This document shows positions 8,674 through 18,385 of a stretch of 64,000 bases of DNA, in pieces. Positions within the stretch are counted from its first letter, which is position 1. Each line of letters starts with the position of its first letter. The notes under the pieces were generated by a model. The model was not told the origin of the DNA, ran no database searches, and saw nothing but the letters and a program-made list of their open reading frames with translations. The translations under genes were made by a program, and so were the position numbers. This DNA comes from Amycolatopsis sp. WAC 01376 (GTDB taxonomy: Bacteria; Actinomycetota; Actinomycetes; Mycobacteriales; Pseudonocardiaceae), in contig NZ_QHKL01000001.1 of NCBI RefSeq assembly GCF_003947415.1, forward strand, positions 868,001 through 932,000, written 5' to 3'.

Positions 8674-9141
8674 GTGCCAGAGCTGGTCGTTCAACTCACC
8701 AGGGTGGGCTTTCTCGTGCTGCTCTGGCTCTTCGTGTTCGCCGCGTTGCGTGTCGTCCGTTCGGATCTGTACGCGGCATCGGGGCTGCGAGTCGCCGTCC
8801 CGACGTTCGGTCGCAAGAAGAAGGAAAACAAGAAGCCGCGCGGCGGGAAGTCGCCGCAGCAGCTGCTCGTGACCCATGGTGCGCTGGCAGGTACCAGGAT
8901 CGCCTTGGACGGCAGGCCGATCCTGATCGGCCGTGCCGACGACTCGACCCTGGTGCTGGACGACGACTACGCGTCGACCCGGCACGCCCGGATCGCACTG
9001 CGCGGGGAGGATTGGTACGTGGAAGATCTGGGCTCGACGAACGGGACGTACCTCGACCGGGCTAAGGTCACGGCACCCCTCCGGGTCCCGCTCGGAGTCC
9101 CCATCCGGATCGGCAAAACGGTGATCGAGCTTCGCCCATGA
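8674..9141 (+). CDS. fhaB: FHA domain membrane-anchored protein FhaB (FipA)
   Basis: Predicted 155 residues from a GTG at 8674 (VPELVVQ). One N-terminal transmembrane helix (about residues 7-25) is followed by a basic linker (RKKKENKKPR) and a cytoplasmic FHA domain (ILIGRADDSTLVLDDDYAS, LGSTNGTYL). In Mycobacterium the homologue FipA links PknB signalling to FtsZ and FtsQ under stress. Its stop codon overlaps the start of pstP (ATGA), so translation is coupled. An in-frame start further upstream would add an unlikely Arg-rich extension. Confidence 0.92.
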   Translation: MPELVVQLTRVGFLVLLWLFVFAALRVVRSDLYAASGLRVAVPTFGRKKKENKKPRGGKSPQQLLVTHGALAGTRIALDGRPILIGRADDSTLVLDDDYASTRHARIALRGEDWYVEDLGSTNGTYLDRAKVTAPLRVPLGVPIRIGKTVIELRP

Positions 9142-10532
9142 CTCTCGTCCTCCGCTACGCGGCTCGCAGCGACCGGGGCCTGGTGCGTTCCAGCAACCAG
9201 GACTCCGTGTACGCCGGTCCCCGCCTGCTCGCCCTCGCCGACGGCATGGGCGGTCACGCCGCGGGTGAGGTGGCCAGCAAGGTCGTCATCGCCTCCCTCG
9301 CCCCCCTCGACGACGACGACCCCAGCGACGACCTTCTCGCTCAGCTGCGTGAGGCCGTCCAGAACGGCAACGCCGCCATCGCCGAACTCGTCCAGCAGGA
9401 CCCGGACCTCGACGGGATGGGCACCACCCTGACCGCCGTGCTGTTCGCCGGTTCGCGGATGGGTGTCGTGCATGTCGGCGACTCGCGGGCGTATCTGATG
9501 CGCGGCGGGCAGTTCTCGCAGATCACGCGGGACGACAGCTTCGTCAACGAACTTCTCGAACAGGGCCGGATCACGCCGGAAGAGGCTGCGGTGCACCCGC
9601 AGCGGTCGCTGCTGCTGAAGGCGCTCACCGGCCATGAGGTCGAGCCGAGCCTGACCGTGCGCGAAGCCCGCGCCGGTGACCGTTACCTGATCTGTTCGGA
9701 CGGTCTGTCCGGCATGGTCAGCGACGAGACGCTGTCCGAGGCGATCCAGATCCCGGATCCGCAGGCCTGCGCGGACCGGATGATCGAGCTGGCGCTCAAG
9801 GGCGGCGGCACGGACAACGTCACGGTGATCATCGCCGACGTCGTCGACGTCGACTTCGGTGAGGACGCGCCCATCGTGGGCGGCGCCGCCGGTGACGGCA
9901 GTGACGAATTCCATCAGGGCGACTCCCCCGCCGCCCGTGCCCGCGCGCTGACCCAGCCCGCGCCGCAGCCGCGGCCGGAGGTCCAGCCCCAGCAGGAGGA
10001 CCCGAAGGTCAAGCGCCGGAGGCGATTTCGCTGGCTGGCGGGAGCAGTGGTCGTCCTGATCGTGCTGGCCGCGGCGGCGATCGCCACGCGGTACTTCGTG
10101 CTGAGCCAGTACTACGTCGGCGAGGGTGCGGGCGAGGAGGTCGTGATCTACCGCGGCGTCCCCGGCAGCATCCTGGGCATCGACCTGCACGCCTACGAGC
10201 AGGGTTCGTGCCCGCCGGGCGGGCTGTGCACCGACAAGCTGCTGGTGCCAGCACTGCAGGAGGACGCGCGGATCGCGGTGAAGAACGGCGTCAAGAAGGA
10301 CAATCTCGACGACGCCCGCAAGTACATCGACGATTTCCTGCGTCCGCACAAGCAGCTGGCCGACTGCAAGCAGGCCACCAGCTCGACTTCCACGCCGCCC
10401 ACCGCGTCGTCGCCTCCGGTGTCGTCGTCGGCGGCAGCCCCTTCTACCCCCGCCTCGCCGAGTTCGGCGAACCAGCCAGCGGGGAGGGACTGCTCGACGC
10501 CGACCACGGCAGCACCAGGGGGCGGTAACTGA
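9138..10532 (+). CDS. pstP: PP2C-family Ser/Thr protein phosphatase PstP
   Basis: A 464-residue phosphatase that dephosphorylates PknA, PknB and their targets. The cytoplasmic PP2C domain (residues 1 to about 235) shows the metal motifs RSSNQDS, ALADGMGGHAAGE, VGDSRAYLMR, ICSDGLSGMV and GGTDNVTVI. A basic linker (KVKRRRRFRW) precedes one transmembrane helix at about residues 300-320, and a Thr/Ser-rich extracellular tail follows. It overlaps fhaB at its start and rodA at its stop, consistent with tight operon translation. Confidence 0.95.
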   Translation: MTLVLRYAARSDRGLVRSSNQDSVYAGPRLLALADGMGGHAAGEVASKVVIASLAPLDDDDPSDDLLAQLREAVQNGNAAIAELVQQDPDLDGMGTTLTAVLFAGSRMGVVHVGDSRAYLMRGGQFSQITRDDSFVNELLEQGRITPEEAAVHPQRSLLLKALTGHEVEPSLTVREARAGDRYLICSDGLSGMVSDETLSEAIQIPDPQACADRMIELALKGGGTDNVTVIIADVVDVDFGEDAPIVGGAAGDGSDEFHQGDSPAARARALTQPAPQPRPEVQPQQEDPKVKRRRRFRWLAGAVVVLIVLAAAAIATRYFVLSQYYVGEGAGEEVVIYRGVPGSILGIDLHAYEQGSCPPGGLCTDKLLVPALQEDARIAVKNGVKKDNLDDARKYIDDFLRPHKQLADCKQATSSTSTPPTASSPPVSSSAAAPSTPASPSSANQPAGRDCSTPTTAAPGGGN

Positions 10533-12010
10533 TGAGCACGCCGCTCGCCGATCCGGCTTCGGCCCAGTTCGCCACGAACCCTCCGCGCGAGCTGCCCAAG
10601 CGGCGCGGGACCGAACTCGTCCTCCTGGCGTTCGCGACGTTCATCGTCACCGTCGCGCTCGTGCTGGTGGAGGCGAACCAGGAGCAGGAGCTCACCAGCT
10701 CGATCATCTGGCTGGGCCTGTCGTACCTCGGAGTGCTGACGGCGGCGCACTTGGCGGTCCGCCGCTGGGCGCCGTACGCGGATCCGGTGATCCTGCCGTG
10801 TGTCGCGCTGCTGAACGGGCTCGGCCTGGTGATGATCCACCGGATCGACCTGGCGCTCGCGGAACGCGCGATCCAGCAGGGCAAGGAGTACACGCCGGAC
10901 GTCACCAAGCAGGTGCTGTTCACGGCGATCTCGCTGGTGCTGTTCGTGGTGGTGCTGGTCGTGATCAGCGATCACCGCACGCTGACCCGCTACGGCTACA
11001 CCTGCGGCCTGGTCGGCATCGTGGCGCCCGTGCTGCCCGCGGTGCTGCCGTCGAGCCTGTCCGAGGTCAACGGCGCGAAGGTCTGGATCAAGCTGCCGTT
11101 CTTCTCGATCCAGCCCGGCGAGTTCGCGAAGATCCTGCTGATGATCTTCTTCGCCTCGTTCCTGGTGACGAAACGCGACCTGTTCATGGTCGCGGGCAAG
11201 CGGATCGTCGGTGTCGAGCTGCCGCGTGCCCGTGACCTCGGCCCGATCCTCATCGCGGCCGCCGCCTGCCTCGGCGTGCTGGTGTTCGAGAAGGACCTCG
11301 GCACGTCGCTGCTGTTCTTCGGCGTCACGCTGGTGATGCTGTACGTCGCCACCGAACGGGTCATCTGGGTCGTGCTGGGGGTCGGTTTCTTCGCCGCCGG
11401 CGCGATCATCGCCTACAACCTGTTCACGCACGTCCAGCAGCGCGTCCGGAACTGGATCGACCCGCTGGCCACCTACGACGACCCCGGCGGCGGCTACCAG
11501 GTCGCGCAGGGGCTGTTCGGGCTCGGCACCGGCGGCGTCGGCGGAACCGGCCTCGGCGCCGGACGGCCGGACATGGTCCCCGAGGCCAAGACGGACTTCA
11601 TCACCACCGCGATCGGCGAGGAACTCGGCCTGATCGGGCTCACGGCGATGCTGATGCTGTACCTGATCCTGGCGATGCGCGGGATGCGCAGCGCACTCGC
11701 CGTGCGCGACACCTTCGGCAAACTCCTCGGCGGCGGTCTGTCGTTCGCACTGGTCATGCAGATCTTCGTCGTCGTCGGCGGCGTCACGAACCTGATCCCG
11801 AACACCGGCATCACCGCCCCGTTCCTCTCCCGCGGTGGTTCTTCACTGCTCGCGAACTACATCCTGGTGGCCCTCCTGCTCCGAATCTCCGACGCCGCCC
11901 GCAAACCCGCCGTGCGGCCGAAGCCGCAGCAGCCGCAAGCGCCGCTCGCCGAAGCGCACACGGTGATGGTCCAGCGGCCGCCCGCGACCGGTGAGGGGAG
12001 CCCCGCGTGA
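10532..12010 (+). CDS. rodA: SEDS-family peptidoglycan glycosyltransferase (RodA/FtsW)
   Basis: A 492-residue polytopic membrane protein of the SEDS family, which polymerises lipid II outside the membrane together with a class B PBP. About ten to twelve hydrophobic helices are visible. Signature stretches include SIQPGEFAKILL, FEKDLGTSLLFFG and the C-terminal GVTNLIPNTGITAPFLSRGGSS. Its start overlaps the pstP stop by one base (TGATG), and its stop overlaps the partner transpeptidase gene (GTGA). The neighbouring pbpA makes RodA-like elongation the expected role, with FtsW function less likely here. Confidence 0.94.
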   Translation: MSTPLADPASAQFATNPPRELPKRRGTELVLLAFATFIVTVALVLVEANQEQELTSSIIWLGLSYLGVLTAAHLAVRRWAPYADPVILPCVALLNGLGLVMIHRIDLALAERAIQQGKEYTPDVTKQVLFTAISLVLFVVVLVVISDHRTLTRYGYTCGLVGIVAPVLPAVLPSSLSEVNGAKVWIKLPFFSIQPGEFAKILLMIFFASFLVTKRDLFMVAGKRIVGVELPRARDLGPILIAAAACLGVLVFEKDLGTSLLFFGVTLVMLYVATERVIWVVLGVGFFAAGAIIAYNLFTHVQQRVRNWIDPLATYDDPGGGYQVAQGLFGLGTGGVGGTGLGAGRPDMVPEAKTDFITTAIGEELGLIGLTAMLMLYLILAMRGMRSALAVRDTFGKLLGGGLSFALVMQIFVVVGGVTNLIPNTGITAPFLSRGGSSLLANYILVALLLRISDAARKPAVRPKPQQPQAPLAEAHTVMVQRPPATGEGSPA

Positions 12011-13470
12011 ACACCCCGCTCCGCAAGGTGGGTGTCGCCATGCTCGTCATGGTGGTGCTCCTGATGGCCAACGCCACCTACATCCAGGTGGTCAAGGCCG
12101 ACGACTACCGCACCGACTCGCGCAACGTGCGTGTGCTCTACGACGAGTACTCCCGCCAGCGAGGGCTGATCGTGACGCCCGACGGCGCCGCGCTCGCGAA
12201 GGTCGACCCGTCGAACGACAAGTACAAGTTCATCCGGACCTACGCCGACGGTCCGATGTACGCGCCGGTCACCGGCTACTACTCGATCAACTACGGCGCC
12301 GGTGGCCTGGAGCGGTCCGAGGACGACGTCCTCAACGGTTCCGACCCGCGGCTGTTCGTGCGGCGCCTTTCGGACATGGTCACCGGCCGCGACCCGCGCG
12401 GCGGGAACGTGCGGCTGACGATCAACCCGGCCGTGCAGAAGGCCGCGTACGACCTGATGACGCAGAAGGGCTACACCGGCGCGGTGGTCGCGTTGGAGCC
12501 CAAGACCGGGCGCATCCTCGCCATGGTGTCGACGCCGTCGTTCGACCCGAACAAACTGGCCTCGCACACCACCAAGGAACAGGTCGCGGCCTGGTCGCAG
12601 TGGCGCGACGACCCGAAGAAGCCGATGCTGAACCGCGCGATCTCGGAGACGTACCCGCCGGGTTCGACGGCCAAGCTGCTGGTGACCGCGGCCGCGCTCG
12701 AAGACGGCAAGACCGCGGACATGCCGGTCAGCACCGCGCCCAACGTGAAGCTCCCCGGCACGCAGACCACGCTGGAGAACTACGGCGGCGCGGCCTGCAA
12801 GGGCAGCACGCTGAAGGAAGCGCTGCGGTACTCCTGCAACGTTCCCTTCGCCGAAATCGCGGGCGAACTCGGCAAGGACAAGCTGAACGCGATGGCGAAG
12901 AACTTCGGTGTCGGCGAGGACCTGGCCGTGCCGATGCGGGTCGCCGGCTCGTCCCTCGGCCCGCTCGAATCGAAGGCGGCCCTGTTCCAGAGCGCCATCG
13001 GCCAGCGCGACGTGCGGCTGACGCCCCTGCAGGACGCCCTGCTCTCGGCGACCATCGCGAACAACGGGATGGCGATGAAGCCGCAGCTGGTGCAGTCGCT
13101 GCTGGCGCCGAACCTGTCGACCATCGAGGACTACACCCCGGCCGAACTGACCGGTGACGCCGCGATGTCCAGCGCGAACGCCGCGATCCTGCGCGACATG
13201 ATGCTGGCGTCGGAAGAGAACACGAAGGGCGCCGGCAAACGCGGCGACATCCAGATCGCCTCCAAGACCGGCACCGCCGAGCACGGCAACGACCCGAAGG
13301 CCACCCCGCCGCACGCCTGGTACACCGGGTTCGCGCCGGCGATGGACCCGAAGATCGCCGTTTCGGTGATCGTCGAGTCCGGGGGTAACCGAGGGCTCGA
13401 AGCGACCGGTGGCACCGTGGCCGCGGAGATCGGCCGCGCCGCCGTCAACGCCATGCTCGGGGGTGGATAG
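12007..13470 (+). CDS. pbpA: Class B penicillin-binding protein PbpA
   Basis: A 487-residue D,D-transpeptidase, the cognate partner of the SEDS protein encoded just upstream. One N-terminal membrane anchor (about residues 9-27) precedes the dimerisation/pedestal region. The transpeptidase domain has the three active-site motifs: STAK (PPGSTAKLLV), SCN (YSCNVPFAE) and KTG (SKTGTAEHG). It crosslinks peptidoglycan outside the membrane and is regulated by the PknA/PknB/PstP signalling encoded around it. The GTG start overlaps the rodA stop codon. Confidence 0.95.
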   Translation: MNTPLRKVGVAMLVMVVLLMANATYIQVVKADDYRTDSRNVRVLYDEYSRQRGLIVTPDGAALAKVDPSNDKYKFIRTYADGPMYAPVTGYYSINYGAGGLERSEDDVLNGSDPRLFVRRLSDMVTGRDPRGGNVRLTINPAVQKAAYDLMTQKGYTGAVVALEPKTGRILAMVSTPSFDPNKLASHTTKEQVAAWSQWRDDPKKPMLNRAISETYPPGSTAKLLVTAAALEDGKTADMPVSTAPNVKLPGTQTTLENYGGAACKGSTLKEALRYSCNVPFAEIAGELGKDKLNAMAKNFGVGEDLAVPMRVAGSSLGPLESKAALFQSAIGQRDVRLTPLQDALLSATIANNGMAMKPQLVQSLLAPNLSTIEDYTPAELTGDAAMSSANAAILRDMMLASEENTKGAGKRGDIQIASKTGTAEHGNDPKATPPHAWYTGFAPAMDPKIAVSVIVESGGNRGLEATGGTVAAEIGRAAVNAMLGGG

Positions 13471-13473
13471 CGG

Positions 13474-14781
13474 ATGCTGTCCTCGGGTCAGCTGCTGGCC
13501 GACCGGTACAAGCTGACGAACCGGATCGCCGTCGGCGGGATGGGCGAGGTCTGGCAGGCCAGTGACACGCGGCTGGACCGGACGGTCGCGGTCAAGATCC
13601 TCAAGGCGGAGCTGTCCGGCGACGCGGAGTTCCTGCACCGGTTCCGGACCGAGGCGCGGATGACGGCGTCGCTGAACCACCCCGGCATCGCCGCCGTGCA
13701 CGACTACGGCGAGACCGTCGCGGACGAGCTGTCGATCGCGTATCTGGTGATGGAGCTGGTCGAAGGCGATCCGCTGGCCGCGATCATCACCCGCGAAGGA
13801 CGGCTGAACGCCGAGCGGACTTTGGACATCCTCGAGCAGGCCGGTAACGCGCTGCAGGCCGCGCACGAAACGGGTCTTGTGCACCGCGACGTCAAACCGG
13901 GCAACATCATGGTCACCCCGGCCGGCCAGGTGAAGATCACCGACTTCGGGGTCGCCAAGGCCGCCGACGCCGCGCCGGTGACCAGATCCGGCATGGTGAT
14001 GGGCACCGCGCACTACATCGCCCCCGAACAGGCGCTCGGGCACAACGCCGAACCGGCGAGCGACGTCTACTCGCTCGCCGTCTGCGGCTACGAATGCCTC
14101 ACCGGGCACCGGCCGTTCCTTTCGGAGAACGCGGTGACCGTCGCGATGATGCATATCCGCGACCTCCCGCCGCCGCTGCCGCCGGACGTGCCCCCCGGCA
14201 CCCGCGCGGTCATCGAGGCGACCCTGATCAAGGATCCGAGACAGCGGTACAACAGCGGCGGTGAGTTCGCGGCCGCGGTGGCCGCCGTCCGCGCCGGGCT
14301 TCCGCTGCCGACGCCGTCTGGGCTGGTCAACGTGGCCTACTCGGCGGGCCAGCCGGTGCTGCCGCAGCAGGTCCCGCCCGGCCCGCATTCGCCGCCGAAC
14401 CCGATGGCGGCGGTCGGACCGGCGTCGCATCCCGCGATGCACCCGGTCACCGGCCCGCCGCCGATGGCGGTCCGCCGCCTGCCAGGCAGACGGACGCAGT
14501 GGGGTTGGTGGGTGCTGCTCGCGGTGATCCTGATCGCAGTACTGGTGGCAGGAGCCTTCCTCATCGTGAGACTGGTCGGTTCGGGCAACGGACCGCAGTC
14601 GGGCGGCGTGGAAACGAGTGAACAAGCACCGGCTCCGGGTAAGGAGTCTGAAGGTCCTTCGCCGACATCCGCGTACCCCGCGGTGCCGACGGAGGGCGGC
14701 ACCGAGGAGCCGGCCGGACAGGCGAATCCAGGAATGATGAGCAGCAAACCTTGGACGGAATGGAACGGCACGCAGAGATGA
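13474..14781 (+). CDS. pknA: Ser/Thr protein kinase PknA
   Basis: A 435-residue transmembrane Hanks-type kinase. Kinase features in order: glycine loop [15 protein letters not shown] lysine, catalytic [16 protein letters not shown] and the activation segment ending [11 protein letters not shown] Pro-rich juxtamembrane region is followed by one transmembrane helix around residues 343-368 and a short Ser/Pro/Glu-rich extracellular tail without PASTA domains, as in other actinobacterial PknA proteins. It phosphorylates cell division and wall proteins. The stop overlaps the pknB start (ATGA). Confidence 0.95.
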   Translation: MLSSGQLLADRYKLTNRIAVGGMGEVWQASDTRLDRTVAVKILKAELSGDAEFLHRFRTEARMTASLNHPGIAAVHDYGETVADELSIAYLVMELVEGDPLAAIITREGRLNAERTLDILEQAGNALQAAHETGLVHRDVKPGNIMVTPAGQVKITDFGVAKAADAAPVTRSGMVMGTAHYIAPEQALGHNAEPASDVYSLAVCGYECLTGHRPFLSENAVTVAMMHIRDLPPPLPPDVPPGTRAVIEATLIKDPRQRYNSGGEFAAAVAAVRAGLPLPTPSGLVNVAYSAGQPVLPQQVPPGPHSPPNPMAAVGPASHPAMHPVTGPPPMAVRRLPGRRTQWGWWVLLAVILIAVLVAGAFLIVRLVGSGNGPQSGGVETSEQAPAPGKESEGPSPTSAYPAVPTEGGTEEPAGQANPGMMSSKPWTEWNGTQR

Positions 14782-16751
14782 GCACACCAAGACTGCTCAG
14801 CAACCGCTACGAGCTGGGCGAGACACTCGGCTACGGAGGCATGTCCGAGGTCCACCACGGCCACGACGTGCGCCTGGGCCGGGAGGTGGCGATCAAGATC
14901 CTGCGTGCCGACCTGGCGCGGGATCCCCAGTTCCAAGAACGTTTCCGTCGCGAGGCACAGAACGCGGCGGCACTGAACCACCCGGCGATCGTCGCCGTCT
15001 ACGACACCGGCGAGACGAACACCGAGTTCGGCCCGCTGCCCTACATCGTCATGGAGTTCGTCGAAGGACGGACCCTGCGGGACATCGTGAAGACCGAAGG
15101 CCCGATGTCGCAGAAGCGGGCGATGGAGGTCATGGCCGACGTCTGCGCGGCGCTGGACTTCTCGCACCGGCACGGCATCGTGCACCGCGACGTCAAACCG
15201 GCGAACGTGATGATCACGAAGAACGGCGCCGTCAAGGTGATGGACTTCGGCATCGCGCGCGCCATGCACGACGGGCAGTCCGCGATGACGCAGACCGCCG
15301 CGGTGATCGGCACGGCGCAGTACCTCTCGCCGGAGCAGGCGCGCGGTGAGTCCGTCGACGCGCGTTCCGACGTCTACGCCGCAGGCTGTGTGCTGTACGA
15401 ACTCATCACCGGCGAGCCGCCCTTCACCGGCGACTCCCCCGTGGCGGTCGCGTACCAGCACGTCCGGGAAGACCCGAACCCGCCGTCGTCGGTGAACCCG
15501 GCCGTGGCGCCCGAGCTCGACGCCGTCGTGCTCAAGGCCCTCGCGAAGGGCCCGGCGAACCGCTACCAGTCGTCGGCGGAGATGCGTTCGGACCTGGTCC
15601 GCACGCTGTCCGGCCAGCGGCCGTCCGCGCCGATGGTGATGTCGGAGGACGAGCGCACCCAGGTCATGGACTCCGACCGCCGGGTGCCGCAGCGCTACGA
15701 CCAGTACGAGGACGAAGACGAAGACCCGGCCGCGAAGAAGAAGCGCCGTGCCTGGCTCATCGCCGGTCTGGTGGTCTCGCTGGCGGCGGTGGTGCTGCTG
15801 ATCATGTGGCTGTCCAACGCGTTCAGCGGATCCGGCGCGGAGAGCAAGGCGATCCCGAAGGTGATCGGCCAGTCCGAGGCTTCGGCGAAGGACACGCTCC
15901 GCGGCGTCGGGTTCAACTCGTTCGAGCAGACCAAGAAGATCACGTGCACCGGCGAGTCCGTGAACGGCCAGCCCGCCTGCGACGAGAACCAGATCGACAA
16001 GGTCATCGCGATCAGCCCGGCCGAAGGCCAGGTGACGCCCACCTTGGACAAGATCACGCTGACCGTCGGCGCGAAGCCGGGCAAGGTCAAGACGCCGGAC
16101 CTCAAGGGCAAGAGCGTGGCCGAGGCCACGGCGGCGCTGACCGCGGCCGGTCTGAAGCTCGGTGCGACCAGCGAGGAAGAGACCGAAGACACCAACGAGG
16201 CCGGCAAGGTCATCTCGCAGAACCCGGCTTCGCAGGCCGAGGTCGACCAGGGCTCGAAGGTCGACATCACGGTCGGCAAGTCCAAGGAACTGAAGACGGT
16301 CCAGAACTACAAGGGCAAGACGCAGGCCGAGGCCGAAGCCGGTTTGAAGGCGGCAGGGTTCACCCCGCAGGTCACCAACGTGAGCTCCGAACAGCCCAAG
16401 GGCACGGTCATCGACCAGACCCCGAACGGCGGCAAGCTGGCCGTCGGCAGTGTGGTCAAGCTGTCCGTGTCGGACGGCAGCCAGGAGACCTTCGAGATGC
16501 CGATCCTGCAGGGCATGACAGACGACCAGGCAATCCGGCAGTTGCAACAGCTAGGCTGGTCAGGTCAACTGGACACTCAGGCCGACAAGAACGGTGACCG
16601 TGACCTGGCGGGCAAAGTCAGCAAGACCAACCCGCAGGCCGGTGCGAAGATCGCCAAGAACGCGCCGATCACGCTGTTTATCGTCGAAGGCGATGAGACA
16701 CCGACGACGAGTTCCCGGACGGGCATCCCCGGTCTACCGGGTAACGGATAG
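14778..16751 (+). CDS. pknB: Ser/Thr protein kinase PknB with PASTA domains
   Basis: A 657-residue receptor kinase. The kinase domain contains [35 protein letters not shown] and a Thr-containing activation loop ([18 protein letters not shown]) matching the autophosphorylation sites of known PknB. A basic cluster (KKKRR) precedes one transmembrane helix at about residues 325-350. The extracellular part carries four PASTA repeats that bind muropeptides or lipid II. The ATG at 14778 overlaps the pknA stop; an in-frame upstream start is less likely. Last gene of the operon, followed by a strong hairpin. Confidence 0.96.
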   Translation: MSTPRLLSNRYELGETLGYGGMSEVHHGHDVRLGREVAIKILRADLARDPQFQERFRREAQNAAALNHPAIVAVYDTGETNTEFGPLPYIVMEFVEGRTLRDIVKTEGPMSQKRAMEVMADVCAALDFSHRHGIVHRDVKPANVMITKNGAVKVMDFGIARAMHDGQSAMTQTAAVIGTAQYLSPEQARGESVDARSDVYAAGCVLYELITGEPPFTGDSPVAVAYQHVREDPNPPSSVNPAVAPELDAVVLKALAKGPANRYQSSAEMRSDLVRTLSGQRPSAPMVMSEDERTQVMDSDRRVPQRYDQYEDEDEDPAAKKKRRAWLIAGLVVSLAAVVLLIMWLSNAFSGSGAESKAIPKVIGQSEASAKDTLRGVGFNSFEQTKKITCTGESVNGQPACDENQIDKVIAISPAEGQVTPTLDKITLTVGAKPGKVKTPDLKGKSVAEATAALTAAGLKLGATSEEETEDTNEAGKVISQNPASQAEVDQGSKVDITVGKSKELKTVQNYKGKTQAEAEAGLKAAGFTPQVTNVSSEQPKGTVIDQTPNGGKLAVGSVVKLSVSDGSQETFEMPILQGMTDDQAIRQLQQLGWSGQLDTQADKNGDRDLAGKVSKTNPQAGAKIAKNAPITLFIVEGDETPTTSSRTGIPGLPGNG

Positions 16752-16754
16752 GCA

Positions 16755-16801
16755 GAGCTGAAAAGGGCCCCGCACGGTTTCGTGCGGGGCCTTTTCAGCT
16801 C
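16755..16801 (+). terminator. Terminator of the fhaA-pknB operon
   Basis: AGCTGAAAAGG plus a GC-rich core pairs with CCTTTTCAGCT around a GTTT loop with a single bulged base. It starts 4 bases after the pknB stop. The tract within the descending arm is CCTTTT. Confidence 0.85.
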
Positions 16802-16835
16802 AGGGGCTTCTTTTCGAGTGGCGGGGTCTCGTTCG

Positions 16836-16892
16836 ATGCCCCCGATGTGGCATTGGGGACGCTCAGCGTCCCCAATGCCACATTGGGGGCAT
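16836..16892. repeat. Long inverted repeat, 28-bp arms
   Basis: Arms 16836-16863 and 16865-16892 are reverse complements with a single C/T difference. Core words are ATGCCCCC, TGGCATTGGGGACG and their complements. It lies between the convergent ends of pknB and the ABC permease gene, 34 bp past the pknB terminator. No T-run follows. See the similar-sized palindromes at 2814 and 20485. Confidence 0.9.
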
Positions 16893-16946
16893 GGCCAGCT
16901 CATGGTGAGGTCGCGGGCGGGCCGTTCAGTGCGATGAGACGCGGCA

Positions 16947-17582
16947 TCAGGCGTTGCGGCGGAGCAGGTATCCGACGGCCGTCGCGCTCAGCAGCAGGGC
17001 GGCGACCGCCGCCACCACGGCCACCGTGAACGGAGCGGCCAGTGGTAGTTGCGAGGTCAGGGCACGCAGCAGCGGGTTGGCCAGCGGCAGCCATTTCACC
17101 AGGAGCGCGGCCGCGAGCGCGAAGACCGCCGCCAGGACGGACCAGCCGACGCGCGGCACCAGCAGCCGCGAACAGGGCAGGCCGATCGCGATCCCGAACA
17201 GCGCGCACAACGCGTGCGCCGCGCCGCCGAGGGCGAGGGTGCCGATCGGGAAGCCGCCGGATCGGAGGCCCGACCACGCCAGCGTCACGACGATCAGCAC
17301 GGTGGCGCAGCCGAAGACGGCCAGCGTGGCGCCGGCGAGGACCGATCGCCAGCGTCGTGCGTGGCTGAAGGTGACGAGCCGCTGGACCGGGTCTTCGACG
17401 TCGAGCATCGCGATGGTCAGCCAGCACGAGACCACCAGGAGCGAACCCGCGCTGATCCCGTACTGCGGCAGCAGCGGCGACTTCGGATCCGTGTAGAGCA
17501 CGGTGTTGACCGCGAGATAGGCGAGGATCGCGGGGAGATAGCGCTGGGAATGGCCGAGCACCGCGAGGTAGTAGCGGGTCAT
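16947..17582 (-). CDS. ABC transporter membrane subunit
   Basis: Predicted 211 residues from the ATG at 17582 (MTRYYLAVLGHSQ), which overlaps the stop of the ATPase gene as ATGA. About six hydrophobic helices fill the sequence, and it ends in a short basic tail (RRNA). The small size and pairing with a single-domain ATPase suggest an ABC-2 type exporter half. The residues DVEDPVQRLVTFSHARRW between helices 2 and 3 resemble a coupling region, though I cannot name the substrate. Both genes are coupled to trpG upstream. Confidence 0.75.
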   Translation of the reverse strand: MTRYYLAVLGHSQRYLPAILAYLAVNTVLYTDPKSPLLPQYGISAGSLLVVSCWLTIAMLDVEDPVQRLVTFSHARRWRSVLAGATLAVFGCATVLIVVTLAWSGLRSGGFPIGTLALGGAAHALCALFGIAIGLPCSRLLVPRVGWSVLAAVFALAAALLVKWLPLANPLLRALTSQLPLAAPFTVAVVAAVAALLLSATAVGYLLRRNA

Positions 17583-18385
17583 CGCGAGCACGGCGCCACC
17601 TCCCGGACCGAGAAGCCGCGGTTGAGCGCGCGCAGCAGGACGGCGTCCGTGTGCCCCGCTTCGACCGTCAAGACGACCTTCTCGCCCTCGGTCTCGGCCT
17701 GGCTGACGCCGGGTTCCGAAGACCAGTCGCCACCGGATCCGTGAAGGACGATCCTTGTCGCGTTTTCGGCTCTCGTTTCGACGCGGGTCAGCAGGCCCGC
17801 GTCCATCCGATAGACGTCGTCGGCGTGGGCGTGCACGACGGCCGCGCGGTGGTCGGTGAAGACCACGCTCGCGCCCCGCTCCTTGGTCTCGGCGACGATT
17901 TCGCCGAGCACCGCGTGTGCTTCGACGTCGAGGCCGGACCAGGGCTCGTCGAGGATCAGCAGTTCCGGCTCGGACAGGACGGCCTGGGCGAGGCCGACCT
18001 TCTGGGCGTTGCCCTTCGACAGGGTCCGCAACGGCGCGTCCGGCCCGCCGACCAGCGCCAGCCTGTCCAGCAAGGGATCGATTGCCGACAAGTCGACAAG
18101 ACCGTCGATGCGGGCCATATGCCGCAGGTACGCCCTGGCGCTCATCCGCTGTCCCGCCGGGAAACGGTCGGGCAGGTAGCCGACGCGCGGGCCGCCCACG
18201 ACGGCTCCCGAGGTCTGACGGGAAAGGGCCGCGAGGATCCTGAGCAGCGTCGACTTCCCCGAGCCGTTCGAGCCGAGGACGCCGACGACGTGGCCCGCCG
18301 GGACGTCGAGGTCGACGTCGACGAGCACGGGTTCACCGCGACCGTAGCGCTTCCCGACTCGTTCGAGCCGGATCAGCGAGGTCAC
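17579..18385 (-). CDS. ABC transporter ATP-binding protein
   Basis: A 268-residue ATPase. Walker A is GSNGSGKST, the signature motif is degenerate (LSKGNAQKVGLAQA, with SKGN in place of SGGQ), Walker B is LLILDEPWSGLD, and the switch His is FTDHR. A 60-residue C-terminal extension follows the nucleotide-binding domain. The GTG start at 18385 overlaps the trpG stop (GTGA). SKGN-type signatures are common in ABC-2 exporters of the CcmA/antibiotic class. It energises the permease encoded directly downstream; the substrate is unknown. Confidence 0.88.
   Translation of the reverse strand: MTSLIRLERVGKRYGRGEPVLVDVDLDVPAGHVVGVLGSNGSGKSTLLRILAALSRQTSGAVVGGPRVGYLPDRFPAGQRMSARAYLRHMARIDGLVDLSAIDPLLDRLALVGGPDAPLRTLSKGNAQKVGLAQAVLSEPELLILDEPWSGLDVEAHAVLGEIVAETKERGASVVFTDHRAAVVHAHADDVYRMDAGLLTRVETRAENATRIVLHGSGGDWSSEPGVSQAETEGEKVVLTVEAGHTDAVLLRALNRGFSVREVAPCSR

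Noticed and set aside
11857..14790. Long open frame on the minus strand across pbpA and pknA
   Set aside because: Antisense shadow of clear kinase and transpeptidase genes with all motifs on the plus strand; its protein is Arg/His-rich with no domain.
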